This document shows positions 1 through 8,984 of a stretch of DNA of 14,356 bases, piece by piece. Below the pieces are notes generated by a model. That model did no database searches and was not told the DNA's origin. It saw only the letters and a list, made by a program, of their open reading frames with translations. The stretch's first letter is position 1, and the number at the start of each line of letters is the position of its first letter. Source of the stretch: Smittium culicis (Eukaryota; Kickxellomycota; Harpellomycetes; Harpellales; Legeriomycetaceae). A program made the translations under genes and the position numbers. The stretch lies in the NCBI GenBank assembly GCA_001970855.1, contig LSSN01000739.1:1-14356 (forward strand), read 5' to 3'.

Positions 1-16
1 ACCCATTCAGGGGCGG

Positions 17-48
17 TTGGATTTTTTTGGACTACCAAAACTATCCAA
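17..48. repeat. Nested hairpin at the window edge
   Basis: TTGGAT at 17-22 pairs with ATCCAA at 43-48, and TTTTGG at 25-30 pairs with CCAAAA at 35-40 around the loop ACTA. The two arms are separated by a 2x2 internal loop. Together they give a 32-base hairpin of 12 base pairs. Function unknown; terminal hairpins like this are common at ends of mobile DNA. Confidence 0.5.
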
Positions 49-73
49 ACAAATAAAAATCTAATAAATTAAT

Positions 74-140
74 ATATTATGCTGGTAATTTATTGGATAT
101 TAATGCTAGTGTATCCAATAAAAATTCATTTATTATAGAC
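74..140. repeat. Inverted repeat resembling the terminal repeats at 10276 and 12582
   Basis: TATTGGATA (91-99) and TATCCAATA (112-120) form a perfect 9-bp inverted repeat with a 12-base loop. The stretch also shares TTATTGGATA and, further on in the same order, CCAATAAAAATT with the left terminal repeat of the broken retroelement at 10.3-12.6 kb (10293-10302 and 10327-10338). The spacing differs, 15 against 24 bases. It may be a diverged solo or truncated copy of that repeat. In AT-rich DNA part of this could be chance. Confidence 0.35.
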
Positions 141-883
141 TTATCCAATTATGATTTTTAAAAATGTTTAAGAGACTAGGCCCCGGAACGGGTTAGTGCT
201 AAAAATAGCTTGCAATTCAATAGCTGCAAATTAACAAATAAAAAAGCTAAAATCTAGATTTCTAAAAATATTAATTTAATTGTCTTAATTTTTTTAATAA
301 AAAAAGTAAAACTTAATTCTATTTGTTATGTGTTTTAGTTACCATGCTAGGAATTATGTTTTGACTCAATTTACAACCGCTTACAAAAGTAACGGCGAGT
401 TGCCTTTTCAGAGTGTAATTGACAATAGGTCAGATTATTTGCAAACTAAATAGCCAATTCACCAATGAATTTTACTACAAGTTGCGGATTTAATTTAACT
501 AGTTATTAAATCGCCATAATAAAAATGGGGTATGCATTTAACAAAAAGTCAATATTTTATAGATTTAACACTCTTAAAGCTGCCAGCCTTATATTGTTTT
601 CGTCTCAATGTGTTGCCATATTAGTCTTTTTCTGTAGATGACTCGCCGATAATTTAAAAAAAAAGACGTAGGCATAAAAATTCAAAAGATATAACCAACC
701 AATTGCTAATTTCGTGTTGGATTGCCTACAGCATTTTTTTTCTCCTGAGTCTGTTTCAAATTATTGGCACACTTTTAGATCTAAACTGAGTTGGTATTTT
801 TCTCCCTGTTTCTAACAAACTCAGACAAAAAGTAACATTAAAAAATATCAATGGCCTCAAATAGCGAGCTAAAATAAATGTAC

Positions 884-994
884 CTTCAGTTTCAGCAACT
901 ATAAGCCCGTAAGCCTGTAGACCAGCACAGGAACTTGTTTGTATTTCCATTGATTTCAGCACACTATCAAAAACTTTTAAAAGAGGCCGAGTAC
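884..994 (-). other. Candidate orphan exon, weakly Roadblock/LC7-like
   Basis: On the minus strand a 111-base block is preceded by TTTTCTTTTCAG and followed by GTACAT, so it has the form of an internal exon. It encodes about 37 residues starting TRPLLKVFDSVLKSMEI and ending GLIVAETEG. The spacing (RP, an amphipathic helix, then small/hydrophobic residues and a Gly-Leu-Ile-Val strand) resembles the start of Roadblock/LC7 proteins such as LAMTOR2. I could not find a convincing start exon or downstream exons, and the acceptor is CAG, unlike the ATAG acceptors of the certain introns in this window. It may be a gene remnant or chance. Confidence 0.18.
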
Positions 995-1089
995 CTGAAA
1001 AGAAAATATAAATACAATCAACTAAGTATAAATAAAAACTCATATACCCTGCAACTTTTGGATTTTGGTTATTCTATTTTTACTTGTAA

Positions 1090-3127
1090 ATGTTTCTATC
1101 TAGTGCTGTAAAACGCCTTAGCTCTAAAAGAATTGCTTCTAGTAGCTCGCTTAAGTCTGTATTAAACCCAGTTTGTTTTCGTCGTAATATTTCTAGCAAC
1201 TATCCTTCTGCTACTGTTTCAACCTTATCTTTTCGCAGATCAGAATTTTTTTCTTCTAATTCAGTTTCAATCAATTTAATAAGAAAAATTTCTTTGTATT
1301 CCACTTCAGCTTCATCTACAATGTCTGCTAATAGCAATACCTCGCCTAATCCTCTTTCTGAAGGTTTCAATGATCCTTCATTATTCGCTTTAGATTCAGC
1401 CTCATTTTTGTCTTCTGCTTCTCACTTATCCAACTTCGAAGTATTAAGTATGCACGCTTTTCTACCTTGAATGCTTTTTTATTTGATATTTGAATAACTT
1501 TAACGCCTACCCATTGAAATCATATAGACCCTGCAAATCTAGACGTTATTGGTACTTTGCCTGATATGCAGTCTAACGAAACTAGTCAAGCAATAGATTT
1601 GGCCTCCGAAGCTTTTGAAACCTACTCAAAGACCACAGCCAGAGTAAAAAATCATAAGCTTCTCACCATATTTTATCTACATATTTACTATTCCTTTACA
1701 TTAAGCTTTTTCCCATATCTCATATCACTTTTTGAGCTCACATATCGATCTTCAATGATCACTCTGTTCAGTATAGCTAATTGAATTTTTTGATAGCTAA
1801 ACGTCTAACTGCTTTCTGTATTATAATTTATAATTTATAGCAACGTAAAGAGCTACTTAACAGATGGCATAACCTGATAGCTGAGAACCAAAGCGATTTG
1901 GCTAGAATGATCTCTCTCGAATCTGGAAAGCCACTAAAAGAAGCTATGGGCGAAGTTGCATATGGAAACAGCTTTATCGATTGGTTTGCTGCAGAAACTT
2001 TGCGTGCCGATGGTGAAACTATCCCAACCTTGGCTGCAAACCAACGCATAATTACTATCAGACAACCTGTAGGCGTTGTTGGGATTGTAACTCCCTGGAA
2101 CTTCCCAACTGCTATGATCACGCGCAAAGTAGGCGCTGCATTAGCTGCAGGGTGTACTACTGTAATAAAACCGGCTGCTGAAACTCCATACAGCTCAATT
2201 GCTTTGGCCAACCTTGCTTACAGAGCAGGATTCCCAAAGGGTGCAATCTCAATTGTTCCCACATCAGCAGCAAATGTTAAGGAAGTCGGGCTTGAGCTAA
2301 CTACTAACAGCAAGGTAAAAAAAATCAGCTTCACCGGCTCAACCGCAGTAGGAAAGATCTTAATGGCCCAGTCAAGCTCAACTGTTAAAAAGACCTCGAT
2401 GGAACTTGGAGGAAATGCTCCATTTGTCGTCTTTGAAGACGCAAACATCGCAGATGCCGTAACCGGATTGATGGTTGCAAAATTCAGAAATTCGGGACAG
2501 ACTTGTGTCTGCGCAAACAGAGTATTTGTGCACTCATCGATATACGACAACTTTGCAAATGCTTTGGCTGAGAGAATTGCCTCTGACCTGATTGTTGGAA
2601 ATGGTCTTGAACCTGGCGTCACTATGGGCCCACTCATATCGCCTGTAGCTGTAGAAAAAATGAGCGTACTAATTAACGATGCTGTTAGTAAGGGTGCTGA
2701 TGTTTTCTATGGCAATGACTCAAACTCGCTCCATAAAAACAAGGATTCCAGTATCCCATTGAATTCTGGATATTTCTTCAATCCAGTAATTTTGAAAAAC
2801 GTTACCCCAGAAATGGAGTGCTACAAGAACGAAATCTTTGGCCCAATCGCTGCTCTCGTCAAATTCGACTCTGAAGAGCATCTCTTGAATTTGGTCAATT
2901 CAAACATTAACGTTGGTTTGGGTGGCTATCTCTACACTAACGATATTGGCCGCATCATGCGCGTCTCTGAAGGCATTGAAGTTGGCATGATCGGTGTGAA
3001 TACCGGACTATTCAGCAGTGAAATCTCTCCGTTCGGCGGAGTTAAAGAATCGGGTATCGGCAGAGAAGGCTCCAAACACGGTATCTCTGAATATTTGAAC
3101 ATCAAAGCGATCACCATCAATTACTAA
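1090..3127 (+). CDS. UGA2: Succinate-semialdehyde dehydrogenase, mitochondrial form (three exons)
   Basis: Exons 1090-1447, 1528-1643 and 1841-3127 join to 586 codons plus TAA. The family oxidises succinate semialdehyde to succinate with NAD(P)+, the last step of the GABA shunt. The first splice restores the conserved NPAN, and the second gives ARQRKELLNRW in the expected place. Seen in the product: PWNFP at 243-247 (Asn245, oxyanion hole), FTGSTAVG in the cofactor fold, ELGG at 346-349 (Glu346, general base), GQTCVCANR with catalytic Cys380, EIFGP, and the C-terminal GREGSKHG typical of SSADH rather than other aldehyde dehydrogenases. It is about 100 residues longer than bacterial GabD. The extra N-terminus is rich in Ser, Arg and Lys and poor in acids, as in a mitochondrial presequence. 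An in-frame Met78 follows it and could start a shorter cytosolic form. It faces the transporter at 3972-6392 tail to tail. Confidence 0.93.
1448..1527 (+). other. Intron 1 of the succinate-semialdehyde dehydrogenase gene
   Basis: It is 80 bases, GTATGC to ATAG, phase 1. An alternative donor at 1441 (GTATTA) is possible, but only the donor at 1448 gives the conserved Asn-Pro-Ala-Asn across the junction. TTTAAC near 1499-1504 is a plausible branch region. Confidence 0.88.
1644..1840 (+). other. Intron 2 of the succinate-semialdehyde dehydrogenase gene
   Basis: It is 197 bases, GTAAAA to ATAG, phase 0, between Arg and Gln codons. TCTAACT near 1804 fits a branch point 35 bases before the acceptor. 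Removal joins TTAR to QRKELLNRW in line with family sequence. Confidence 0.88.
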
Positions 3128-3232
3128 TTAATTTATCACAATGTATACTTGAATCTTAATCTTTGCTTACCTATCCTCTTTTCTAGTTTTTTTTTTTTTG
3201 CCATTAATATTTCTTTTATTACCGTCAGTATT

Positions 3233-3238
3233 AATAAA
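3233..3238 (+). terminator. Possible polyadenylation signal of the dehydrogenase gene
   Basis: AATAAA occurs 105 bases after the stop codon, following a T-rich stretch. The hexamer is frequent by chance in such AT-rich DNA, so this is only a plausible site. Confidence 0.3.
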
Positions 3239-3930
3239 TCATTAATGCTAAATATCCTCTTTCTTTTTATCAACTCTTACTGACGATACTTATTTATCAC
3301 CTCGACTAATTCTCGTCACCACTTTTCAAATCAAAGTTTTTTCAAGGTATTATTTTTTTAAAAAAATAAAATAAAATGGAGTCGTAAGGAATAAATTACG
3401 GAATCAACTTCAATAGCTTTAAAATAGTGATCTAAAAAAAAAAAAGCTACCATTAAAGCACGTTCAAGGTTTATATAAAATATATTTTTGTCAAAAAAAA
3501 AATTTAAAAAAATTTAAACGCTATCTCCGTCTATAATGATTCATTCGAGATATGAAATGAAATTTATATCGAGATTAGCTGCGTCTATAAATAATCATAA
3601 ATATGTGAGGTTTGGGACGGTCACTTACAAGACTATAAAAGCAAGCTTGAGCTTGAAAACAAATCCCATTTGCTAACAAAAACATGGTTTTATATGTAAA
3701 AAAAAAATGTGAGAGAATATTAGACGTTTTTTAAGAAATCACTGCAAGCTTTCAGATTAAAACAGGAAAATAAAAAAAATGAAGAATAATTAATATATGT
3801 TAATGGTGGAAATAAAGGCTCGTATATTTGTGAATAAAAGTAAACGAAAAAATAAAAATAAAAAATCTATATAATTATATATTCTAGTACATATAAAAAA
3901 AATCATTTGGGTCTTATAACAGGGATTTAC

Positions 3931-3936
3931 TTTATT
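3931..3936 (-). terminator. Possible polyadenylation signal of the CorA-type gene
   Basis: On the minus strand AATAAA lies 35 bases past the stop codon, and T-rich sequence follows further on. Position fits a fungal 3' end signal; chance occurrence cannot be excluded. Confidence 0.35.
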
Positions 3937-3971
3937 GGTAAATTGATATTACATTATTAATTGAACTGGTG

Positions 3972-6392
3972 TTAAATTAGGCCTAGTCTGATACAAATAA
4001 ATACTGATAAGATGACGAAGGAGAAAATGCAGAGAACGATTCCCATGAACCATGCAATGCCTTCTTGATCTTGGCCAGGAACTTTAACGTTCATACCCCA
4101 TAAACCAGTGATCAGGTTTAAAGGGATGAGAACGCTGGCAAGAATTGATAGCTTAGCGATTACGTCGTTTGTTCTATTTGAGCTTTCTGTCAGTTCGATC
4201 GATATTTTCGCCAAGTAGTTTGAGTAGGCTCTTGATAGAACCTGTTCTAAGTGAGACGCGTTTTCAGACATGGTGACAACATGGTCTAAAATATCTTCGA
4301 GATAGTAGTTGATGTCGTGGAACTTGATGTCGAAATTTGGAGTTCTGGATCCTCCTGAAAATGCCGCAATGTTTTGGTTGGTCGGGGTATGGTTTTTGAA
4401 ACCTTGATATGCCTCGCCCACATATAATTGGCTTGATGATTGTTGGTCGCGCCTACCAGAGCTACCATTGATATGGCTATACCTCGACTGTGAGTAGTTA
4501 GGCAATTGCTGTTTTTGTTGTAATGAAAGCAGTGCAATATCAAGAGTGTTTGATGCAGCAGCTGATGAGTTGGCAGCTGTAAACATTTTGATTAGTGTGC
4601 GGAGCGCATCCGATTTACCCTGTAATAATCGCAAAATGCACATGAGTTTTTTGCGCGATGTCCCGATGCGTAGGAGCATATCAGACTGTTCAGATGAGCT
4701 TAAAATTAAAACAAGTTCGTCTATAGTTTCGACTTCAAATTCAATCGAATGGACTAGCGGTAGAACTTGATCCGTTAAATCGTCCATAATAGCATAATTT
4801 ATCCAGTCAGGGGTAATAATGGTTTGTGATTGGAGTTGAGAAAGCCACCGAAGTATCATAGATCTTCGGCAAGTTGGCATAGTATGGAAGGATAAAACTC
4901 CAAGTTTAGTAACAATGATGTATGTTACATGCGGAGTTTCAAAATCGTCACTTTGGTTTGAACCGAACGAGCTCATATTGGAGCTATATTGCTGAGAATT
5001 TAGTAGATCAAGAACTAGGAAGTAGTAGTTTGAGTATACATCAACTTTAGATCTGATTGAGTCTTCGTTTTCTATGATATCTTCAGCAGTTAGTGGATGT
5101 ATTTTAAATGTTTTGGACAAAATTCTAATTTCGGAATTGGAGGGTGCCAAAATGTCTAACCAGAAGCAAGAATTAGACTGTTCAACGTGTTTAATGAGAC
5201 TAGTAAGGTTTCCAATTTCATCATGGGAAATAGTTTCCAAAGAATTTGCTCTGACAGGGGCAATTGTGGGGCTATAGAACATTATGCGCTTAGCTTTTGG
5301 TTGGCAATTATCTAAGTAAGTCGAGAGATCTTGACCAAACGATTTTTTTATATCTAATTTACGGCGGTTGTAGTCAGTAGAAGAGTACCCTGGATTGGGT
5401 TGGTTAAAATTTTTGAGGAGAGGCTGAGTTTCAGGTGCCATCAGATTCTTAAGGCGCTGCTCCTTGGTTAGCTTAACGGGGCTAGCCTGGCGTTTAAAAT
5501 CCTGTGAGGCGTTATCTGGGCTATTTCCGATGGACATACCTGGATCGTTTGAATTCTTCCTGTATAATGAATTGTAGTTTTTACAAAAACTGCTTCTACT
5601 GGATAGAGGTGCGTTATAAACGTCATCATTTTCATTAACGGGTATATACTGGGTATTTTCTGAGTAGCCTTTTATGTATTCGAGAAGATGCATTTCTTCA
5701 AGTTTTTCACTTTCGCCATCGCTTTCACTCTGGTTATCAGAATCAGCGCTGAAGTAAATATTTTCTTCGCGGTCATCTTCTGAGAATAGATTTCGCTTTA
5801 AGAAAACTTCAAGTGAATCCAGATTCGCCCATCTATTAAGAGTGTTGAGGTTATTTCTTTGTCTGCTTATGAGGGGGACGGAATTTAGGGGTGTTGGGAC
5901 TCTTTTTTTTGGGGCTATAGAAACTTGATCGGATTCAATTAGCATCGAGTGAGGAAAATTTACATTTAAAACTTCCATAGGCGAATTGAATTTATTGCTA
6001 GATATTGAAGCTAAATCCTTGTCAATCTGATCAACGTTAAGAATTTCCTTGTCTAGATTAGGGGCAAATGCGCCTTCTGAAACGTGCTTAAAATGTTTAC
6101 TGGTTGACTTTTTCAAAAAGGTGTCTAAAGAGCCACCGACTTCATCAGCTGAATGTGGAATTATATGGATGTTTACGTTGCTTTCTTTGGCTATTGGCAT
6201 CACAGGCTCGATACCAAGCAGCTCAGAATTGTTATTTGAAATTCTGCTACGGAATCTAGCTTCGTTTTCATCGTTTAATAGAGAGGTGTTTTTTGGGACA
6301 CTATGAAAAGTTTCCGAGTATTCTTCGACGCTTGAACTTTCAAAAACTGTAGCACTTTCGTACTTGAGCTTTGAGTTATTATAATCACCCAT
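3972..6392 (-). CDS. CorA-type Mg2+ transporter, fungal Alr1/Mnr2 family
   Basis: A single exon of 806 codons. The family forms pentameric channels taking up Mg2+ and related ions; Alr1 acts at the plasma membrane and Mnr2 at the vacuole, and I cannot tell which this is. Residues 1 to about 370 are Ser/Asn-rich and low in complexity, with an acidic patch, as usual for fungal members. The CorA domain starts near 375: FWLDILAP at 410-417, then KIHPLTAEDI. An insert of about 80 Ser/Gln/Asn-rich residues (about 605-686) splits the long stalk helices. The C-terminus has two membrane helices (about 745-765 and 780-803), the first ending in the signature Gly-Met-Asn at 766-768. The ATG follows an A-rich leader with a pyrimidine tract before it. 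No intron is needed. Downstream, the gene converges on the dehydrogenase. Confidence 0.93.
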   Translation of the reverse strand: MGDYNNSKLKYESATVFESSSVEEYSETFHSVPKNTSLLNDENEARFRSRISNNNSELLGIEPVMPIAKESNVNIHIIPHSADEVGGSLDTFLKKSTSKHFKHVSEGAFAPNLDKEILNVDQIDKDLASISSNKFNSPMEVLNVNFPHSMLIESDQVSIAPKKRVPTPLNSVPLISRQRNNLNTLNRWANLDSLEVFLKRNLFSEDDREENIYFSADSDNQSESDGESEKLEEMHLLEYIKGYSENTQYIPVNENDDVYNAPLSSRSSFCKNYNSLYRKNSNDPGMSIGNSPDNASQDFKRQASPVKLTKEQRLKNLMAPETQPLLKNFNQPNPGYSSTDYNRRKLDIKKSFGQDLSTYLDNCQPKAKRIMFYSPTIAPVRANSLETISHDEIGNLTSLIKHVEQSNSCFWLDILAPSNSEIRILSKTFKIHPLTAEDIIENEDSIRSKVDVYSNYYFLVLDLLNSQQYSSNMSSFGSNQSDDFETPHVTYIIVTKLGVLSFHTMPTCRRSMILRWLSQLQSQTIITPDWINYAIMDDLTDQVLPLVHSIEFEVETIDELVLILSSSEQSDMLLRIGTSRKKLMCILRLLQGKSDALRTLIKMFTAANSSAAASNTLDIALLSLQQKQQLPNYSQSRYSHINGSSGRRDQQSSSQLYVGEAYQGFKNHTPTNQNIAAFSGGSRTPNFDIKFHDINYYLEDILDHVVTMSENASHLEQVLSRAYSNYLAKISIELTESSNRTNDVIAKLSILASVLIPLNLITGLWGMNVKVPGQDQEGIAWFMGIVLCIFSFVILSVFICIRLGLI

Positions 6393-7386
6393 ATTTTGAA
6401 AAGAAAAAAAAAAGGTACAATGATAAATCTATAAAATATATGAATATAAGCAAGAAAGCTTGTAATGTGTATGGAAAAAAGAGAAAGTGAAAATATTTAT
6501 CTAATAAGAATATATGAATAAAGTGCGGAGAATGAAGGGAAAACGTGGAAAATTAATACAAGGTTTAATTTAATTTTACTTTGGTACAAATAATTATGCG
6601 CTTTATGTTAAAAAAATAAATAATTAAGCATTTTAATAAAATAAATGAAGAGCAAAGAATGCATTTGTGCCAAAACCAAATTATTATTATGCTATCATTA
6701 AAATAAACATTCTCCATTGGCCAGTTATTAGGTACTTATTCATATTAAATCAAAAACAAAAACATGGTATAGTTAATTTTATTTATGTGTATTTTTTACG
6801 CAGAATAAATATAAGCAAATAATAATAAAATAAATAAATAAGACTTGCTAATTAGTTCAAAAAAGGTATTATTTAATGGGCAATTTACATTTTCAATTCA
6901 ACATTTCCTCAAAAGATTATTTAGTCTAATTTTTATAATGAAACAAAGATAAAAATAGCGTAGAATGGTTAGAATATATACTATAGTAGAATTGAATAGA
7001 ATGAATTTATCAGTTTTAACACCATAACCTTACTTGGCTTGCAAAATAAAAAGGCACTAAAGAAAACATACTCCAAATGTTGTTTATATATAAAAAATCT
7101 AATTTTTTTTGTTAATTTACTTTACATGTAATACAAATTTGCGCTATCATCGTTAGAAAAAGGTGGTAATTTTAATTTTACATGACAAATTTGTCAAGAT
7201 AATGAGTATTAAAAAGTTAAAAAAACTTTTAGCTAATGTAAGAAAATTTATATTTGAATAGTATTTCTACACTGATTCTATTCTGAGCCAAATAAATAAA
7301 TAAAAAAAAACAGGGTTCATCTAAGTTTAAGATCGAGTTAAAAAGTTATTATAGCGTTAATTTAAGAATTAATATCAGTTCTAGAA
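6393..7386. other. Intergenic spacer between carrier 3' end and transporter promoter
   Basis: Both flanking genes are on the minus strand, so the 7386 side should carry the 3' UTR of the carrier and the 6393 side the promoter and leader of the transporter. The leader just upstream of the start codon is a pyrimidine-rich tract on the coding strand. The rest is AT-rich with many short A/T runs. I see no exon, tRNA or repeat of note. Confidence 0.5.
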
Positions 7387-8984
7387 TCAGTCCAAGTCGA
7401 ACAGTTCCTTTAGCTTTTCATAAGTGTAGAACGAGATGGCAAACATGGGGAGTACTTTTATGTAGCCAATAGATAAGCCTAAAAAGAAACCTTTCACGCC
7501 TAGTGACGAGTAAATATTTTTAACAATTGTGGATACTTTGACACTGCTGTTAGGACTGTATGTACCTGAGACTTGCAGCTGCCTGCGTACGAGCTCAAAG
7601 GGGTACGAGAACGTTTGTGCGCAAATTCCGCTTAGGCCGCCAATAGTGAGCTCTGCCCATGCCCTAAGCACCAGCTTCTTTTTGGGCTTTCTATGCAATG
7701 AGTTTTGAGTTTTGGGTTGAGGCGGAGGCTGGTTGTTGATTGTGTACTGTGCGAATTTAGTTCTAGCAACAGTTCCGAAATAATTGTGCGCTAAAAACGA
7801 AACGCCTCCGTATGGAACCATACCAACAACAGAAAGGAAAAATCCTCGATAGAAGTTGAGTATTTTAATTGAGCTAGCTGATTCATTGTATATAGATTTT
7901 ATAAAATCTTTTATATGGGCCTTAGATGTGCCTGATTTTGGAGTCTCAAACGCCATTCTCGTTCGAATCATATCAAAAGGGTAAGTCATAAATACACTTA
8001 GTACGCCTATAAAAAAAAACAAAAAATAGATACATAAGTCTAAGAGCGATTATAGCAAAAAAACGAAATATGATAAAAATCATATTTTAAATTAAAGTAT
8101 GAGTAAGTTATTAAGTACCTGCTCCTGCTCCGGATAAGAAATGTCTAAAATTTGTATTTTTATCTGGTGTAGGAATTAAAAACTATAATAGAAATTAAGC
8201 AAAAGAACAGAATAAGTGTGTGTAGATAATATTCATACTTAGTTAAAAAAATAAAGAGGAATAAAAACGATTATGAAATAGTATTGGGATTGCATACTTT
8301 ACGAATTTGCTCAAAAGACATGAATTTAATTGCGGCGTAAGGGTAAATTCTTGCCAACTGCATTGAATGCCCTTTGAAAAGACCAAGAACTCCATACTGT
8401 TTGTAGATATCTTTTCCTGCTATAAACACGCCAAATGGCGATTCTAAGAACAAAAGAGGAGATAGACGTTAATGAACGAAAATTGTTGTTAGAAGGGTGT
8501 CTAAGTTGTAATAGAAGAAAAGTAAAAAAGTTACTTGTATATTTGACAAAATCGGGTTTTTGTGTTTGGAACAGTATCTTGACTCTATCTAAAGGAGCTA
8601 CCGCAGTTTTTGCTATTGGGCAAGTTTAAAATGAAATTCGTAGTTTAATTGTAATTGTTGTTTTTTTTTTTTGAATTGCATTAAAGCTGAATTGAAACTT
8701 GAAATGAAAATTTTTATAAGGCGATTATTTATAAGAGTGAGAAAAATCGAGATACCTGTACAGCCGGCGATACCTCCAATAATAAATGTCTTGGCGGCAT
8801 AACTAAATGAAGAATTGGAATTATTAGGGGATTTTTCTTCCAGGATTGCGCTATTTTCGATCGAGTTTTTATGTATTTTGTCGCTGTTGCTTTCGCTATT
8901 TTTTGGAAGAATATTGGTTTTATCACTTATTGAGCGAATAGAATTCTCATTTTGAATTGGGGGAACTGAAATCGTGGAAGGCAT
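7387..8984 (-). CDS. LEU5: Mitochondrial carrier, Leu5/SLC25A42 (coenzyme A) type, five exons
   Basis: Exons on the minus strand, in order: 8756-8984, 8535-8612, 8298-8443, 8119-8182 and 7387-8006. They join to 378 codons plus TGA. The family lies in the inner mitochondrial membrane; Leu5 of yeast and human SLC25A42 bring coenzyme A into the matrix. All three carrier repeats are present: PLDRVK at 83-88, YPFDMIR at 181-187 and YPFELVR at 307-313. Leu5-like stretches include KILFQTQ, GHSMQLARIYPYAAIKF, FYRGFF, GMVPYGGVSF, RAWAELTIGG and GLSIGYIKVLPM. The first ~60 residues are a Ser/Asn-rich extension before the first membrane helix (about 64). Without splicing each exon would be a short broken frame; the five joins restore family sequence with matching phases. 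Substrate is assigned by similarity from memory. Confidence 0.92.
8007..8118 (-). other. Intron 4 of the carrier gene
   Basis: It is 112 bases on the minus strand, GTACTT to ATAG, phase 1. A long T run precedes the acceptor. The join reads GAGAGVLSVF into the second carrier repeat. Confidence 0.87.
8183..8297 (-). other. Intron 3 of the carrier gene
   Basis: It is 115 bases, GTATGC to ATAG, phase 0. The join reads FEQIRK-FLIPTPDKN, matching the spacing of Leu5-type carriers. Confidence 0.87.
8444..8534 (-). other. Intron 2 of the carrier gene
   Basis: It is 91 bases, GTAACT to TTAG, phase 1, the only certain intron here not ending in ATAG. ATTAAC lies about 30 bases before the acceptor as a likely branch region. 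Confidence 0.85.
8613..8755 (-). other. Intron 1 of the carrier gene
   Basis: It is 143 bases, GTATCT to ATAG, phase 1. The join restores GGIAGCTAKTAVAPLDRVK, the first carrier signature. Confidence 0.87.

Larger units (their letters stand above)
1..1089. other. AT-rich spacer upstream of the dehydrogenase, no firm gene
   Basis: No reading frame here looks like a complete protein. The first 170 bases carry hairpins and copies of TTGGAT/ATCCAA described separately. A candidate minus-strand exon lies at 884-994. The last ~90 bases should contain the dehydrogenase promoter and 5' UTR; the run just before the start codon is pyrimidine- and AT-rich, but I see no convincing TATA box. The rest is A/T runs with stops in all frames. 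Confidence 0.5.
3128..3971. other. Convergent intergenic region (3' UTRs of both neighbours)
   Basis: This 844-base AT-rich stretch separates the tail-to-tail dehydrogenase and transporter genes. It contains several A or T runs of 9-13 bases and a loose direct repeat around GTCTATAA (3529-3536 and 3583-3590, each followed by a TGATTCAT/AATAATCAT-like stretch). A small palindrome, CAAGCTTGAGCTTG, lies near 3642-3655. I see no protein-coding exon or RNA gene. Confidence 0.55.

Noticed and set aside
756..1043. The full 95-codon minus-strand frame as a gene
   Set aside because: Its ends look like intron sequence (poly-Phe/Tyr start, no motif after Glu-Gly); only the central 884-994 block looks coding.
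1828..3120. Three minus-strand frames opposite the dehydrogenase
   Set aside because: They are shadows of a strongly conserved coding exon on the plus strand.
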